Both the position numbers and the translations under genes were made by a program. DNA of 10,831 nucleotides, from positions 1 through 10,831 of the forward strand of contig JAUMYD010000035.1 of assembly GCA_030528765.1 (NCBI GenBank), in the 5' to 3' direction. The notes beneath the pieces were generated by a model. The model saw nothing but the letters and a program-made list of their open reading frames with translations, ran no database searches and was not told the origin of the DNA. This document shows positions 1-6,244 of the stretch, in pieces; the stretch's first letter is position 1, and the number at the start of each line of letters is the position of its first letter. Origin of the DNA: Bacillota bacterium. GTDB taxonomy: Bacteria > Bacillota > Dehalobacteriia > UBA4068.

Positions 1-50
1 TTTACTATATATCAATAGAAGATCCAATAGAAAAAAGCGCGCAGAAACAG

Positions 51-120
51 AACTGGACAGCTGCCTTCCGGCAGAGGTGAAACCTGCTGCGCCAGTTTCC
101 CTGCGGGCAGGAGATCCTGC
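51..120 (+). promoter_or_regulatory. Possible structured 5' leader of the first gene
   Basis: The stretch before the first gene can fold in competing ways. AACTGG (51-56) can pair with CCAGTT (92-97), enclosing CTGCC/GGCAG (61-65 with 70-74). Alternatively GCAGAGGT (71-78) can pair with ACCT-G-CTGC (82-90, one bulged G). A separate GCAGG/CCTGC hairpin (107-111 with 116-120) lies just upstream of the ribosome binding site. The hairpins are short, no T tract follows them and they match no riboswitch class I know, so a regulatory role is only a possibility. Any -35 box would lie outside the window. Confidence 0.25.
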
Positions 121-141
121 AGAAAAAAGGAGGGATTCCCC

Positions 142-1245
142 ATGGCAGATACGCAGAACAAGGACATGCGCGGGCTTATCAATATCAGCGCAGACCTGGG
201 AAAAACCGCTGATGTGGTAAATAAGCTGCTGGATAAGCTGGCGGCGGCAGTGGGCTGGTTCGCCACCCGGGAAACCCCGAAGCGCATCGCCCTGAAGGGC
301 TACATCCGGGAGATCCAGAACAGTGACCTTCCCCCGCTGGAAAAAGCAGCGAAGATCCACAATGCCAAAGCAGATATCAAGGCCTACATCGCGGGGAGGG
401 ACTCCGCTCCCCCGCCCGGTACGGAGGCAGAGCCCGGGGATGAGCTGGCACGCATCCTCAGCAGCGAGCTGCCGGAGCATACAAAGGCCATCTGCGCCTC
501 TGTGATCGGGAAGAGCGCCCGGGAGCACAGCAGACAGGAGGCCATTCTGGCAGAAGCCATTTTGAACCTGCACGAGGATGCCAAGCCGGAGGAAGTGGGG
601 GAAGACTGGCTCTCTCAATTCATGGACAAGGCCCGACTGGTCTCCAACGAGGAGATGCAGCTGATCTGGGGCCGCATTTTGGCTGGGGAATGCAATGCGC
701 CCGGCAGCGTGCCAAAATCCCTGCTGCACATTTTGGAGCAGATGGAAAAATCCCACGCGGAGAGCTTCACTGCCCTGCGCTCCATTTCGCTGCATGTGCA
801 ATGGGGGGAAGGCGAAGAGCTTTATTACCCCTTTTTCTTTGATTTTAACAATCCCTCTCCCTTTCCCATGGAATATTTTCTGCTGCTCATCGAAAAGGCC
901 ACGCCGGATGCCATCTGGGAGCTGATCTCCCTGGGGCTGCTGGTGAAGGACGAGGGCATGGCTCTTTCCAGCCAGGAGCTTTGCTATTATGACGAATTCT
1001 ACCAGCCGGAGACCGAGCATGATTTCATCGATCTTCCCCTGGGCGAGCTGGTCTATACCCAGGCCGGGCAGGCGCTCTGCCGCAGCATTCAGGTGCCGAA
1101 GGTGGAGGGCTTTTTTGCGGAATTCTGCATCCCCTTCTGGCAGAAGACACTGAAAAAGAAGGAAAAAGAGCATGTGCTGAGCGCGGAGGAGGCTCTGGAG
1201 CTGCTGGGGCTGAAGGAGGATCCGGATGCGGAGGATGTGGGCTAA
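142..1245 (+). CDS. DUF2806-like protein, first of two tandem paralogues
   Basis: This encodes 367 residues with no signal peptide or clear membrane segment, so it is probably cytoplasmic. The start is supported by AAGGAGGG at 127-134, seven bases before the ATG. Residues 1-45 form a short segment (GLINIS, then a KLLDKLAAAVGW helix) shared with the next gene. Residues 46-130 are a variable linker with a proline-rich patch near 89-98. Residues 131-220 hold the core, with W156, FMDKARLVSNEEMQLIWGRI (about 160-179), LAGE and PGSVPKSLL. That WG-LAGE-PGS-S/P-LL pattern recalls DUF2806 proteins, whose function is unknown. Residues 295-335 hold GELVYTQAGQALCRSI, an end-of-domain pattern that also occurs in DUF2806 and Abi-alpha-like proteins. 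Only 39 bases separate it from its paralogue, so the two are probably co-transcribed. The family call comes from remembered motifs; the biochemical role is unknown. Confidence 0.7.
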   Translation: MADTQNKDMRGLINISADLGKTADVVNKLLDKLAAAVGWFATRETPKRIALKGYIREIQNSDLPPLEKAAKIHNAKADIKAYIAGRDSAPPPGTEAEPGDELARILSSELPEHTKAICASVIGKSAREHSRQEAILAEAILNLHEDAKPEEVGEDWLSQFMDKARLVSNEEMQLIWGRILAGECNAPGSVPKSLLHILEQMEKSHAESFTALRSISLHVQWGEGEELYYPFFFDFNNPSPFPMEYFLLLIEKATPDAIWELISLGLLVKDEGMALSSQELCYYDEFYQPETEHDFIDLPLGELVYTQAGQALCRSIQVPKVEGFFAEFCIPFWQKTLKKKEKEHVLSAEEALELLGLKEDPDAEDVG

Positions 1246-1284
1246 GCCCGGGCAGCAGAAAGCGGACAGACAGGAGGTAAAACG

Positions 1285-2328
1285 ATGAGCGACACACAGG
1301 AGAAGAAAAACACCAATGCGCTGATCAACATAGATGGGGGGAGTATCGCTGCTGTGGCAAATAACCTACTGGACAAGCTGGCAGCGTCAGTAGGCTGGCT
1401 TGCCACCCGTGAAACCCTGAAAAAGATCGATCAAAAAACGGCGAGGGAAATACGAAAAGTCGAAGCCGGTAAAGAGATTGCGATCTCCCAGCTAAATGCC
1501 CATGCAGAGTATAGGAAAGCAATCCAGCAAATTGATTTGCCGGAGGAAGAAAAAGCCATCTTGCTGTCTAATGTAAGCCGAGATTTCAGGGCTTACTACA
1601 ACCAGGAAGCCATCGTGGCAGAGGCCATCTCCAATCTGAACCAGGAAGCCCGCCCGGAGGATGTGGACGTGGACTGGCTCTTTCAATTCATGGACAAGGC
1701 CCGACTGGTCTCCGACGAGGAGATGCAGCTGATCTGGGGACGCATTTTGGCCGGGGAATGCAATGCCCCCGGCAGCGTGCCAAAATCCCTGCTGCACATT
1801 CTGGAGCAGGTGGAAAAATCCCACGCGGAGACCTTCACCGCCCTGCGCTCCATTTCGGTGCATGTGCATGTGTGCTATGCAGATGGAGAAACGGAGTTCT
1901 ATCCCTTTTATTTTGAAGCCCCTCTTGCATCCCGTCCCTCCCTTCCCCTTGAATACTTCCTCCTTCTCGTTGAGAAGGATCTCCATCCTGCTGCCATCCG
2001 GGAGCTGATCTCCCTGGGCCTGGTGGCGAAGGACAAAGGAGAGGTTCCCGCTGTATACCCGATCCACTATTACGGTGAAAGCGACGAAGGCTACGATCCG
2101 GAAGAGACCTACATGTTCAAGCGTCCCATGGGTGATCTGGTCTATACCCAGGCCGGGCAGGCGCTCTGCCGCAGCATCCGGGTACCGAAGGAGGAAGGCT
2201 TTTTTAAGAAAGTCTGTATCCCCTTCTGGAACGAAGAGGTAGAAAAAGAGGCAGAAAAGCAGAGAAAAAAATATGAAGAACGACGCAAGAGCTTGCAGGA
2301 AGAGAAAACGGCGGGAAGTGAAGAATAA
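1285..2328 (+). CDS. DUF2806-like protein, second of two tandem paralogues
   Basis: This encodes 347 residues. AGGAGGT at 1272-1278 sits six bases before the ATG, a near-ideal site. It shares with the preceding protein the N-terminal segment (ALINI, then NNLLDKLAASVGW), the core around residues 128-195 (FQFMDKARLVSDEEMQLIWG, LAGECNAPGSVPKSLL) and the C-terminal block GDLVYTQAGQALCRSI. Residues 46-105 differ: here the segment is helical and charged (KTAREIRKVEAGKEIAISQL) instead of proline-rich. The C-terminus (about 312-347) is a highly charged EVEKEAEKQRKKYEERRKSL stretch that could form a coiled coil, where the first paralogue has a shorter acidic tail. The pair may form hetero-oligomers or arise from duplication with domain swapping; neither is shown by sequence alone. 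Function is unknown. Confidence 0.7.
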   Translation: MSDTQEKKNTNALINIDGGSIAAVANNLLDKLAASVGWLATRETLKKIDQKTAREIRKVEAGKEIAISQLNAHAEYRKAIQQIDLPEEEKAILLSNVSRDFRAYYNQEAIVAEAISNLNQEARPEDVDVDWLFQFMDKARLVSDEEMQLIWGRILAGECNAPGSVPKSLLHILEQVEKSHAETFTALRSISVHVHVCYADGETEFYPFYFEAPLASRPSLPLEYFLLLVEKDLHPAAIRELISLGLVAKDKGEVPAVYPIHYYGESDEGYDPEETYMFKRPMGDLVYTQAGQALCRSIRVPKEEGFFKKVCIPFWNEEVEKEAEKQRKKYEERRKSLQEEKTAGSEE

Positions 2329-2386
2329 TTCCCTTTCCCCGCCGGCTTGAAGCACAATATCAAAAAGAAAAGCAGGTCTACATACC

Positions 2387-3313
2387 ATGAACATGCAAGT
2401 CATCATCAACCAAATGATCCAGCTCTTTCTCGTCATCGGCCTGGGCTATCTTCTGCGGAAGCTCGGCCTCTTTGACCAGGGGCTGAACAAGAAGCTCTCC
2501 ACCCTGCTGCTGCAGGTCACCATGCCCGCCATGGTGCTTTCCGCTGTGCTGAAGGCAGACAACAGCGTTGGCCTCTCCCAGCTCAGCACCATCTTCATCG
2601 TGAGCATCGCCGCCTATCTGCTCCTGCCTCTGCTGGGGCTGCTGCTGAATTTCATCCTGCGGGTGCCGAAGCCGCAGAAGGGGCTTTACCTCTTCATGAC
2701 CACCTTCGGCAATGTGGGCTTTATGGGCTTCCCGGTAATGAATGCCATCTTCGGCAGCCAGGCCATGCTCTACACCGCCATCTTTAATATGTTCTTCAAT
2801 CTCTTCCTCTTCACCATGGGCGCGGCCATGATGCAGATGGGCAGCGGGGAAAAATTCCAGCTGAATTTGAAAAAGCTGATCTCCCCCGGAGTGCTTTCCG
2901 CCCTGGCTGCCCTGCTCATCTACCTGCTGAAGATCCCCTGCCCGCTGATCCTGGCGGATACCGTGGAGCTGATCGGCTCCGTCACCACGCCCCTGGCTAT
3001 GCTGGTGATCGGCTCCACCCTGGCCAGCATGCCCCTGAAGGAGGTCTTTAACGACATTCGGGTGCATCTCTACAGCATTCTGAAGCAGCTGGCCTTCCCC
3101 CTGCTGCTCTATCCCCTGCTGCGCTGGCTGATCGCGGATGAGCTGCTGCTGGGGGTCAGCCTGATCCTGCTGGCCATGCCGGTGGCCAATGCGGCGGTGC
3201 TCTTTTCCACCGAATACGGCCGGGATCAGAAGCTGGCGGCGAAGAGCGTTTTCCTCACCACCCTGCTCTCTGCCATCGTCATCCCCCTGCTGGTCTATCT
3301 CTTCCTGATCTAG
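2387..3313 (+). CDS. AEC family (auxin efflux carrier-type) permease
   Basis: This 308-residue integral membrane protein has about ten hydrophobic segments in two halves, split by a hydrophilic stretch near residues 150-165. It begins with a membrane helix (IQLFLVIGLGYLLRKLGLF, 11-29), followed by the LLQVTMPAMVLSAVL helix, which holds the conserved family proline. The FGNVGFMGFPV motif (108-117) is the hallmark of AEC carriers, and the second half has TTPLAMLVIGSTLA (200-213) and LAMPVANAAVLFSTEYG (262-278). Length matches the family (about 300-320). Characterised bacterial relatives export or import organic acids such as malate; the substrate here cannot be told. The ribosome site AGCAGGT (2371-2377) is modest. 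It follows the DUF2806-like pair by 58 bases with no clear terminator between them, so read-through is possible, but no functional link is evident. Confidence 0.9.
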   Translation: MNMQVIINQMIQLFLVIGLGYLLRKLGLFDQGLNKKLSTLLLQVTMPAMVLSAVLKADNSVGLSQLSTIFIVSIAAYLLLPLLGLLLNFILRVPKPQKGLYLFMTTFGNVGFMGFPVMNAIFGSQAMLYTAIFNMFFNLFLFTMGAAMMQMGSGEKFQLNLKKLISPGVLSALAALLIYLLKIPCPLILADTVELIGSVTTPLAMLVIGSTLASMPLKEVFNDIRVHLYSILKQLAFPLLLYPLLRWLIADELLLGVSLILLAMPVANAAVLFSTEYGRDQKLAAKSVFLTTLLSAIVIPLLVYLFLI

Positions 3314-3314
3314 C

Positions 3315-3344
3315 GGAAAAGCTTTCCCCAAATCGGGCTTTTCC
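3315..3344 (+). terminator. Weak hairpin after the AEC permease
   Basis: GGAAAAGC (3315-3322) can pair perfectly with GCTTTTCC (3337-3344) around a 14-base loop, immediately after the permease stop codon. No T run follows, so it is at best a weak terminator. A second imperfect hairpin (CCGCA/TGCGG) lies near 3368-3385. Confidence 0.3.
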
Positions 3345-3438
3345 CGTATCAGCGCAGAGGGGAAATGCCGCAGGCCCCCTTTGCGGAGGCAGGTGGGAAT
3401 GCTCCGGGCAAAATATCTGCCGGGTTGTGAGAAAAAAC

Positions 3439-3467
3439 TTGCGGATCATAGGTGAAAGAGCTATAAT
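3439..3467 (+). promoter_or_regulatory. Sigma-A-type promoter of guaA
   Basis: TTGCGG (3439-3444) and TATAAT (3462-3467) are separated by exactly 17 bases, with a perfect -10 box. The predicted leader is about 80 bases and contains a small GCCGC/GCGGC hairpin (3503-3507 with 3512-3516, loop AAAC). The leader shows none of the conserved purine riboswitch features, so control by that route is not supported here. Confidence 0.7.
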
Positions 3468-3553
3468 AATATATCATTTTTGTAACATTTTCTTAAAAAA
3501 GTGCCGCAAACGCGGCTCTTCATTCCGACAAAAAACTTCCGGGAGGGAATACC

Positions 3554-4534
3554 ATGGATCCGAACAAACGTCCAGAGAATATGGAACGCATCACCACAGC
3601 TGCCTTGGCAGAAGCTTTCATCGAGGAGCAGCTTCAGGCTGTCCGTGCCCAGGTGGGCGATAAGAAAGTGCTGCTGGCGCTCTCCGGCGGCGTGGATAGC
3701 TCCGTCGTGGCCGCGCTGCTGGTGAAGGCCATCGGCCAGCAGCTGGTCTGCGTCCACGTCAATCACGGCCTGATGCGCAAAGGCGAAAGTGAGCAGGTCA
3801 TCGAGGTGTTCCGGAATCAGCTGAAGGCAAATTTGATCTATGTTGACGCAGTGGATCGCTTCCTGGATAAGCTGGCCGGTGTGGAAGAGCCGGAAAAGAA
3901 ACGGAAGATCATCGGCTCCGAATTCATCCGCGTATTCGAAGAAGAAGCCCGCAAGCAGGAAGGTATTCAGTTCCTGGCACAGGGCACCATTTACCCGGAT
4001 ATCATCGAAAGCGGCCCGGTGAAGGCACACCATAACGTGGGTGGCCTGCCGGAAGATCTCCAGTTTGAGCTGGTGGAGCCTGTCAAGCTGCTTTTCAAGG
4101 ATGAGGTGCGCGTGGTCGGTAAGGCACTGGGCCTGCCGGATGATATGGTTTATCGTCAGCCCTTCCCCGGCCCCGGTCTGGGCGTGCGCTGCCTGGGCGC
4201 CATCACCCGGGATCGTCTGGAAGCCCTGCGGGAATCTGACGCCATCCTGCGGGAGGAATTTGACAAAGCCGGTCTGGCCGGGAAAGTCTGGCAGTATTTC
4301 ACCGCAGTCCCGGATATGAAAACCGTGGGCGTGCGGAATGACAAGCGTGCGGACGAATGGTTCGCCATCATCCGTGCGGTGAACACCGTGGATGCCATGA
4401 CCGCCACCATCGAAGAGATCCCCTATGCAGTGCTGAACCGCATCGTGGAGCGCATCGTGAACGAGGTTCCCGGCATCTGCCGTGTGGTCTATGATCTGAC
4501 GCCGAAGCCCACAGGAACGATAGAGTGGGAATAA
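3554..4534 (+). CDS. guaA: GMP synthase, ATP-PPase and dimerisation domains only (no glutaminase domain)
   Basis: GMP synthase makes GMP from XMP, ATP and a nitrogen donor in purine synthesis. This 326-residue protein has the N-type ATP pyrophosphatase loop SGGVDSS (44-50), HVNHGLMRKGE (68-78), the XMP-site region GTIYPDIIES (144-153), KAHHNVGGLPEDLQFELVEP (157-176), RQPFPGPGLGVR (201-212) and the invariant C-terminus DLTPKPTGTIEWE. Standard bacterial GuaA is about 510-525 residues because a class I glutamine amidotransferase domain comes first. Here the ORF begins only about 40 residues before the P-loop, and the sequence before it is non-coding with its own promoter, so the absence is real and not a start error. 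The enzyme would use ammonia or pair with a separate GATase subunit, as archaeal GuaAa/GuaAb do. The RBS GGGAGG (3541-3546) lies seven bases before the ATG. Confidence 0.93.
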   Translation: MDPNKRPENMERITTAALAEAFIEEQLQAVRAQVGDKKVLLALSGGVDSSVVAALLVKAIGQQLVCVHVNHGLMRKGESEQVIEVFRNQLKANLIYVDAVDRFLDKLAGVEEPEKKRKIIGSEFIRVFEEEARKQEGIQFLAQGTIYPDIIESGPVKAHHNVGGLPEDLQFELVEPVKLLFKDEVRVVGKALGLPDDMVYRQPFPGPGLGVRCLGAITRDRLEALRESDAILREEFDKAGLAGKVWQYFTAVPDMKTVGVRNDKRADEWFAIIRAVNTVDAMTATIEEIPYAVLNRIVERIVNEVPGICRVVYDLTPKPTGTIEWE

Positions 4535-4610
4535 TTTCGCAGAGGCACTTTCCCGGCTGTAGAGCCGTAAAAGTCCAAATTATGCGAAGTCGTGGCAACG
4601 ATTTGGCAAC
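4520..4610. other. Putative attachment site / island boundary at the guaA 3' end
   Basis: The last codons of guaA (GAGTGGGAATAA, 4523-4534) are the kind of sequence used as a core by integrases that target guaA, a known island hotspot. Just downstream are two direct TGGCAAC copies (4593-4599 and 4604-4610) spaced 11 bases apart, which could be recombinase arm sites. Past this point the DNA becomes clearly more AT-rich and gene content changes to HTH, unknown and ABC transporter genes. I found no second copy of the core and no integrase in the window, so the boundary is inferred. Confidence 0.4.
4536..4588 (+). repeat. Imperfect palindrome directly after the guaA stop codon
   Basis: Three nested pairs form one imperfect inverted repeat: TTCGCA (4536-4541) with TGCGAA (4583-4588), ACTTT (4547-4551) with AAAGT (4570-4574), and CGGCT (4554-4558) with AGCCG (4563-4567) around the loop GTAG. 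It begins one base after the guaA stop. It could be a guaA transcript-end structure or part of a recombinase attachment region; the lack of a T tract argues against a simple terminator. Confidence 0.5.
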
Positions 4611-4631
4611 AAAATTTCATTATTCATAAGT

Positions 4632-4673
4632 AAAGAGCTAACTGATTTAGATTAAGTCAGTTAGCTCTTTTTT
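4632..4673 (+). terminator. Strong intrinsic terminator between guaA and the minus-strand unit
   Basis: AAAGAGCTAACTGA (4632-4645) pairs perfectly over 14 bases with TCAGTTAGCTCTTT (4657-4670), with an 11-base loop, and six Ts run on from the 3' arm to 4673. It ends plus-strand transcription after guaA. Read on the minus strand the same stem lies just past the stop codon of the unit ending at 4679 and is followed by CTTTACTT, so it probably works in both directions. Confidence 0.85.
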
Positions 4674-4678
4674 GGCGT

Positions 4679-5470
4679 TTATATTAGATTACCAACGAAT
4701 TCGCCTATCAAAGCACCAAGGAACATCGAGATGATAGTCCAGATAAGTTGAATCCACCAAGTATCTTTACAGAAGTTCAAGATACCCTGGATGGACACAC
4801 CATAAATTTCGGTCCACTTCGAATTTACCTTCAATGTATTATTGACAGCTCGATTAAGAATATTTGCAAACACATCTACCTTTCTAAGAGTGGACATATG
4901 AAGTTTGACATACTCTCGGTTTGCGAATGCATCAGCCTCCTGCTGCCCGTTAAGATAGTCCTTTGCTTTAATACCGTTTTGCTCCAACAGCTTTTCCATG
5001 CGAGGATGCCCCGCATAGCCTACTCCGTAACAGTTAACAAGTTGGCGAGCAAGGTCAATCTTGTTGGCATCTGGGATTTTATACGGATCACCACCTAAAA
5101 CGGAATAACGATGCTCGATTGCCTTAAAGCCATAATTCATATCTCTCATGTTCCAGTGAATCCAGAAATACGTCTTATGCTCTTTAGCGTACTCGAAAAA
5201 TTCAGCCAACATGGCTTTTTCCAGTTCATCATAGTGGCTCTCAATATCAGTAACATCGACATGAGTTTTTTCAGCCATTTTGTGAATGGAGAACGAATCC
5301 GTTTGGGCATTTGCATAATCATAAACCGCAATTGAAGTAATACGGGGGGTATGTCCGTCCTTAATATCATAAAAGCTTTCACAAGAGTAATGAATGATCA
5401 GATAGTTCTGAGGGTTAGCATCAATTTCGTGAAAAAGCTTTCGTGCGTTTTTGTGTCGTGTATATTGCAT
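4679..5470 (-). CDS. Unrecognised protein with DEDD-exonuclease-like pattern and C-terminal membrane segment
   Basis: This 263-residue protein is not one I recognise by name. Residues 22-65 (NYLIIHYSCESFYD, then PRITSIAVYDY) look like the first strands of an RNase H/DnaQ-type fold with an acidic residue at E31. Residues 87-125 contain HWNMRDMNYGF, which resembles the H-N-x-x-F/Y-D exonuclease II region. KIDLARQL (137-144) and GQQEADAF (175-182) resemble the later DnaQ elements. The first acidic pair is incomplete (S29 where D is usual), so activity may be changed or lost. Residues about 238-263 are a hydrophobic segment with small residues (LIWTIISMFLGALIGEFVG), probably a C-terminal membrane anchor. 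Its ATG shares one base with the stop codon of the upstream HTH gene (TAATG), so the two are translationally coupled. The fold assignment is inference; the coding call is firm. Confidence 0.75.
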   Translation of the reverse strand: MQYTRHKNARKLFHEIDANPQNYLIIHYSCESFYDIKDGHTPRITSIAVYDYANAQTDSFSIHKMAEKTHVDVTDIESHYDELEKAMLAEFFEYAKEHKTYFWIHWNMRDMNYGFKAIEHRYSVLGGDPYKIPDANKIDLARQLVNCYGVGYAGHPRMEKLLEQNGIKAKDYLNGQQEADAFANREYVKLHMSTLRKVDVFANILNRAVNNTLKVNSKWTEIYGVSIQGILNFCKDTWWIQLIWTIISMFLGALIGEFVGNLI

Positions 5471-5994
5471 TACTCTTCACCCTCTTTCAAAGCCTCAACG
5501 AGCATATCACTGAGCGCCTGGGAAGGCACCTTCGTCCAACGCTGGATGTTGTCAAATTCAGGATAGCGATAACGCCAACGGTCATATTCATCCTGCGTGA
5601 TCTCGCCTGCTTTGAGCATAGCGGCAGCTTGCCGCCAAGCACACAGCATTTCGTGAAGCTGTGCGGCATCCTTGTTCTTTCGCACATCGACCTTCAAGCA
5701 GATTTCCCCATCAGCTTCGTCGATATGGAGTCCGTATCTGTCCTCCAAGGTGAACAGGGTGTGCATCAGACCTATGTAAGAGTCAATGTCCGGTACAGCA
5801 AGTGCTTGCGGGGAGACATCAAGGGCATGGGCCAGAGATGCCGTCAGCTCTGCTTTGGGCGTCCTCGCCCCTGTTTCGTATTGTGCCAAACGCACATCGG
5901 CAGACTTCTCCGGGAAGCCCACCTGCATACCAAGATATTTTTGTGTCATGCCACGCATATTGCGAAAAAAGTTGATCCTCTCGCCAATTGCCAT
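5470..5994 (-). CDS. XRE-type helix-turn-helix regulator
   Basis: This encodes 174 residues. I chose the ATG at 5992-5994, not the in-frame ATG nine bases upstream at 6001-6003, because AGGAG directly abuts that upstream ATG (no spacing) but is nine bases from the chosen one. Residues about 3-65 are an XRE/Cro-like domain: GERINFFRNMRGMTQKYLGM, QVGF, then the recognition region with RLAQYETGARTPKAELTASL and a following LAHALDVSPQAL helix. The C-terminal 100 residues (YIGLMHTLFTLEDRYGLHID, then LKAGEITQDEYDRWRYRYP) are an extra domain of unknown role, perhaps a sensor or dimerisation part. It is the first gene of a minus-strand unit with its own promoter and overlaps the next gene by one base. 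It is the obvious candidate to bind the repeated modules in the 6044-6160 region, though this is inference. Confidence 0.88.
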   Translation of the reverse strand: MAIGERINFFRNMRGMTQKYLGMQVGFPEKSADVRLAQYETGARTPKAELTASLAHALDVSPQALAVPDIDSYIGLMHTLFTLEDRYGLHIDEADGEICLKVDVRKNKDAAQLHEMLCAWRQAAAMLKAGEITQDEYDRWRYRYPEFDNIQRWTKVPSQALSDMLVEALKEGEE

Positions 5995-6030
5995 AACAAC
6001 CATCTCCTGTATGTATTTTATGTTGTAAAT

Positions 6031-6059
6031 AGCATAGCAGGAATGTTTAGGATAGTCAA
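6031..6059 (-). promoter_or_regulatory. Promoter of the HTH/unknown-protein unit
   Basis: On the minus strand TTGACT (6059-6054) and TATGCT (6036-6031) are 17 bases apart. The leader to the chosen start codon is about 30 bases. Module A (6044-6085) covers the spacer and the -35 box, as expected for an operator of an autoregulator. Confidence 0.65.
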
Positions 6060-6085
6060 TAAGTGCTTAAATAAATTTGCTTAAT
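6044..6085. repeat. Operator-like module A
   Basis: This 42-bp block starts with TGTTTAGGATA and ends with TAAATAAATTTGCTTAAT. The same order and spacing recur 75 bases downstream as module B. It contains TGTTTAG at 6044 and TGCTTAA at 6064 and 6078. It overlaps the minus-strand promoter, so a bound protein would affect the HTH unit. Confidence 0.6.
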
Positions 6086-6102
6086 ATTTTCTGACAGCCC
6101 TC

Positions 6103-6131
6103 TTGACATTAACAAAAGTGTTTAGTATAAT
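6103..6131 (+). promoter_or_regulatory. Consensus promoter of the ABC transporter operon
   Basis: A perfect TTGACA (6103-6108) and a perfect TATAAT (6126-6131) are separated by 17 bases. Such a full consensus implies strong intrinsic activity that would need repression, and module B (6119-6160) covers the -10 box and the start region. The leader to the ATPase start is about 105 bases. Confidence 0.85.
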
Positions 6132-6160
6132 ATCCACAAAGCTAAATAAATATGCTTAAT
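6119..6160. repeat. Operator-like module B
   Basis: This second copy of the 42-bp module begins with TGTTTAGTATA and ends with TAAATAAATATGCTTAAT. Without gaps, the first seven bases and 17 of the last 18 match module A, while the middle differs. It spans the -10 box and the likely transcription start of the ABC operon, a classical position for repression. Confidence 0.6.
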
Positions 6161-6244
6161 TCTGATAGCCGAAAGAAACCATTCCAGAAAGACCGTTGAT
6201 AAATACTCCCTGCTATTCCGAATCAGCGAAAGGTGCACAGCCAA

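Noticed and set aside
1492..2436. Minus-strand 314-residue open frame
   Set aside because: It lies opposite the second DUF2806-like gene, whose frame is supported by its paralogue; no motif is visible in the antisense product.
2378..3331. Minus-strand 317-residue open frame rich in Q, H and E
   Set aside because: It is the mirror of the AEC permease; antisense of hydrophobic codons yields such hydrophilic low-complexity sequence. No ribosome site is evident.
3393..3400. GTGGGAAT as a second attachment core
   Set aside because: Only eight bases match the guaA end, it lies upstream of guaA, and no flanking similarity supports it.
3468..3553. Purine riboswitch before guaA
   Set aside because: The leader is short and lacks the conserved three-helix junction sequences; only a small GC hairpin is present.
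6001..6003. Upstream ATG as the HTH start
   Set aside because: The AGGAG ribosome site directly abuts it, leaving no spacing; the ATG nine bases on fits far better.
5443..6084. Plus-strand 213-residue open frame
   Set aside because: It is a shadow of the HTH gene and also runs across that gene's promoter.
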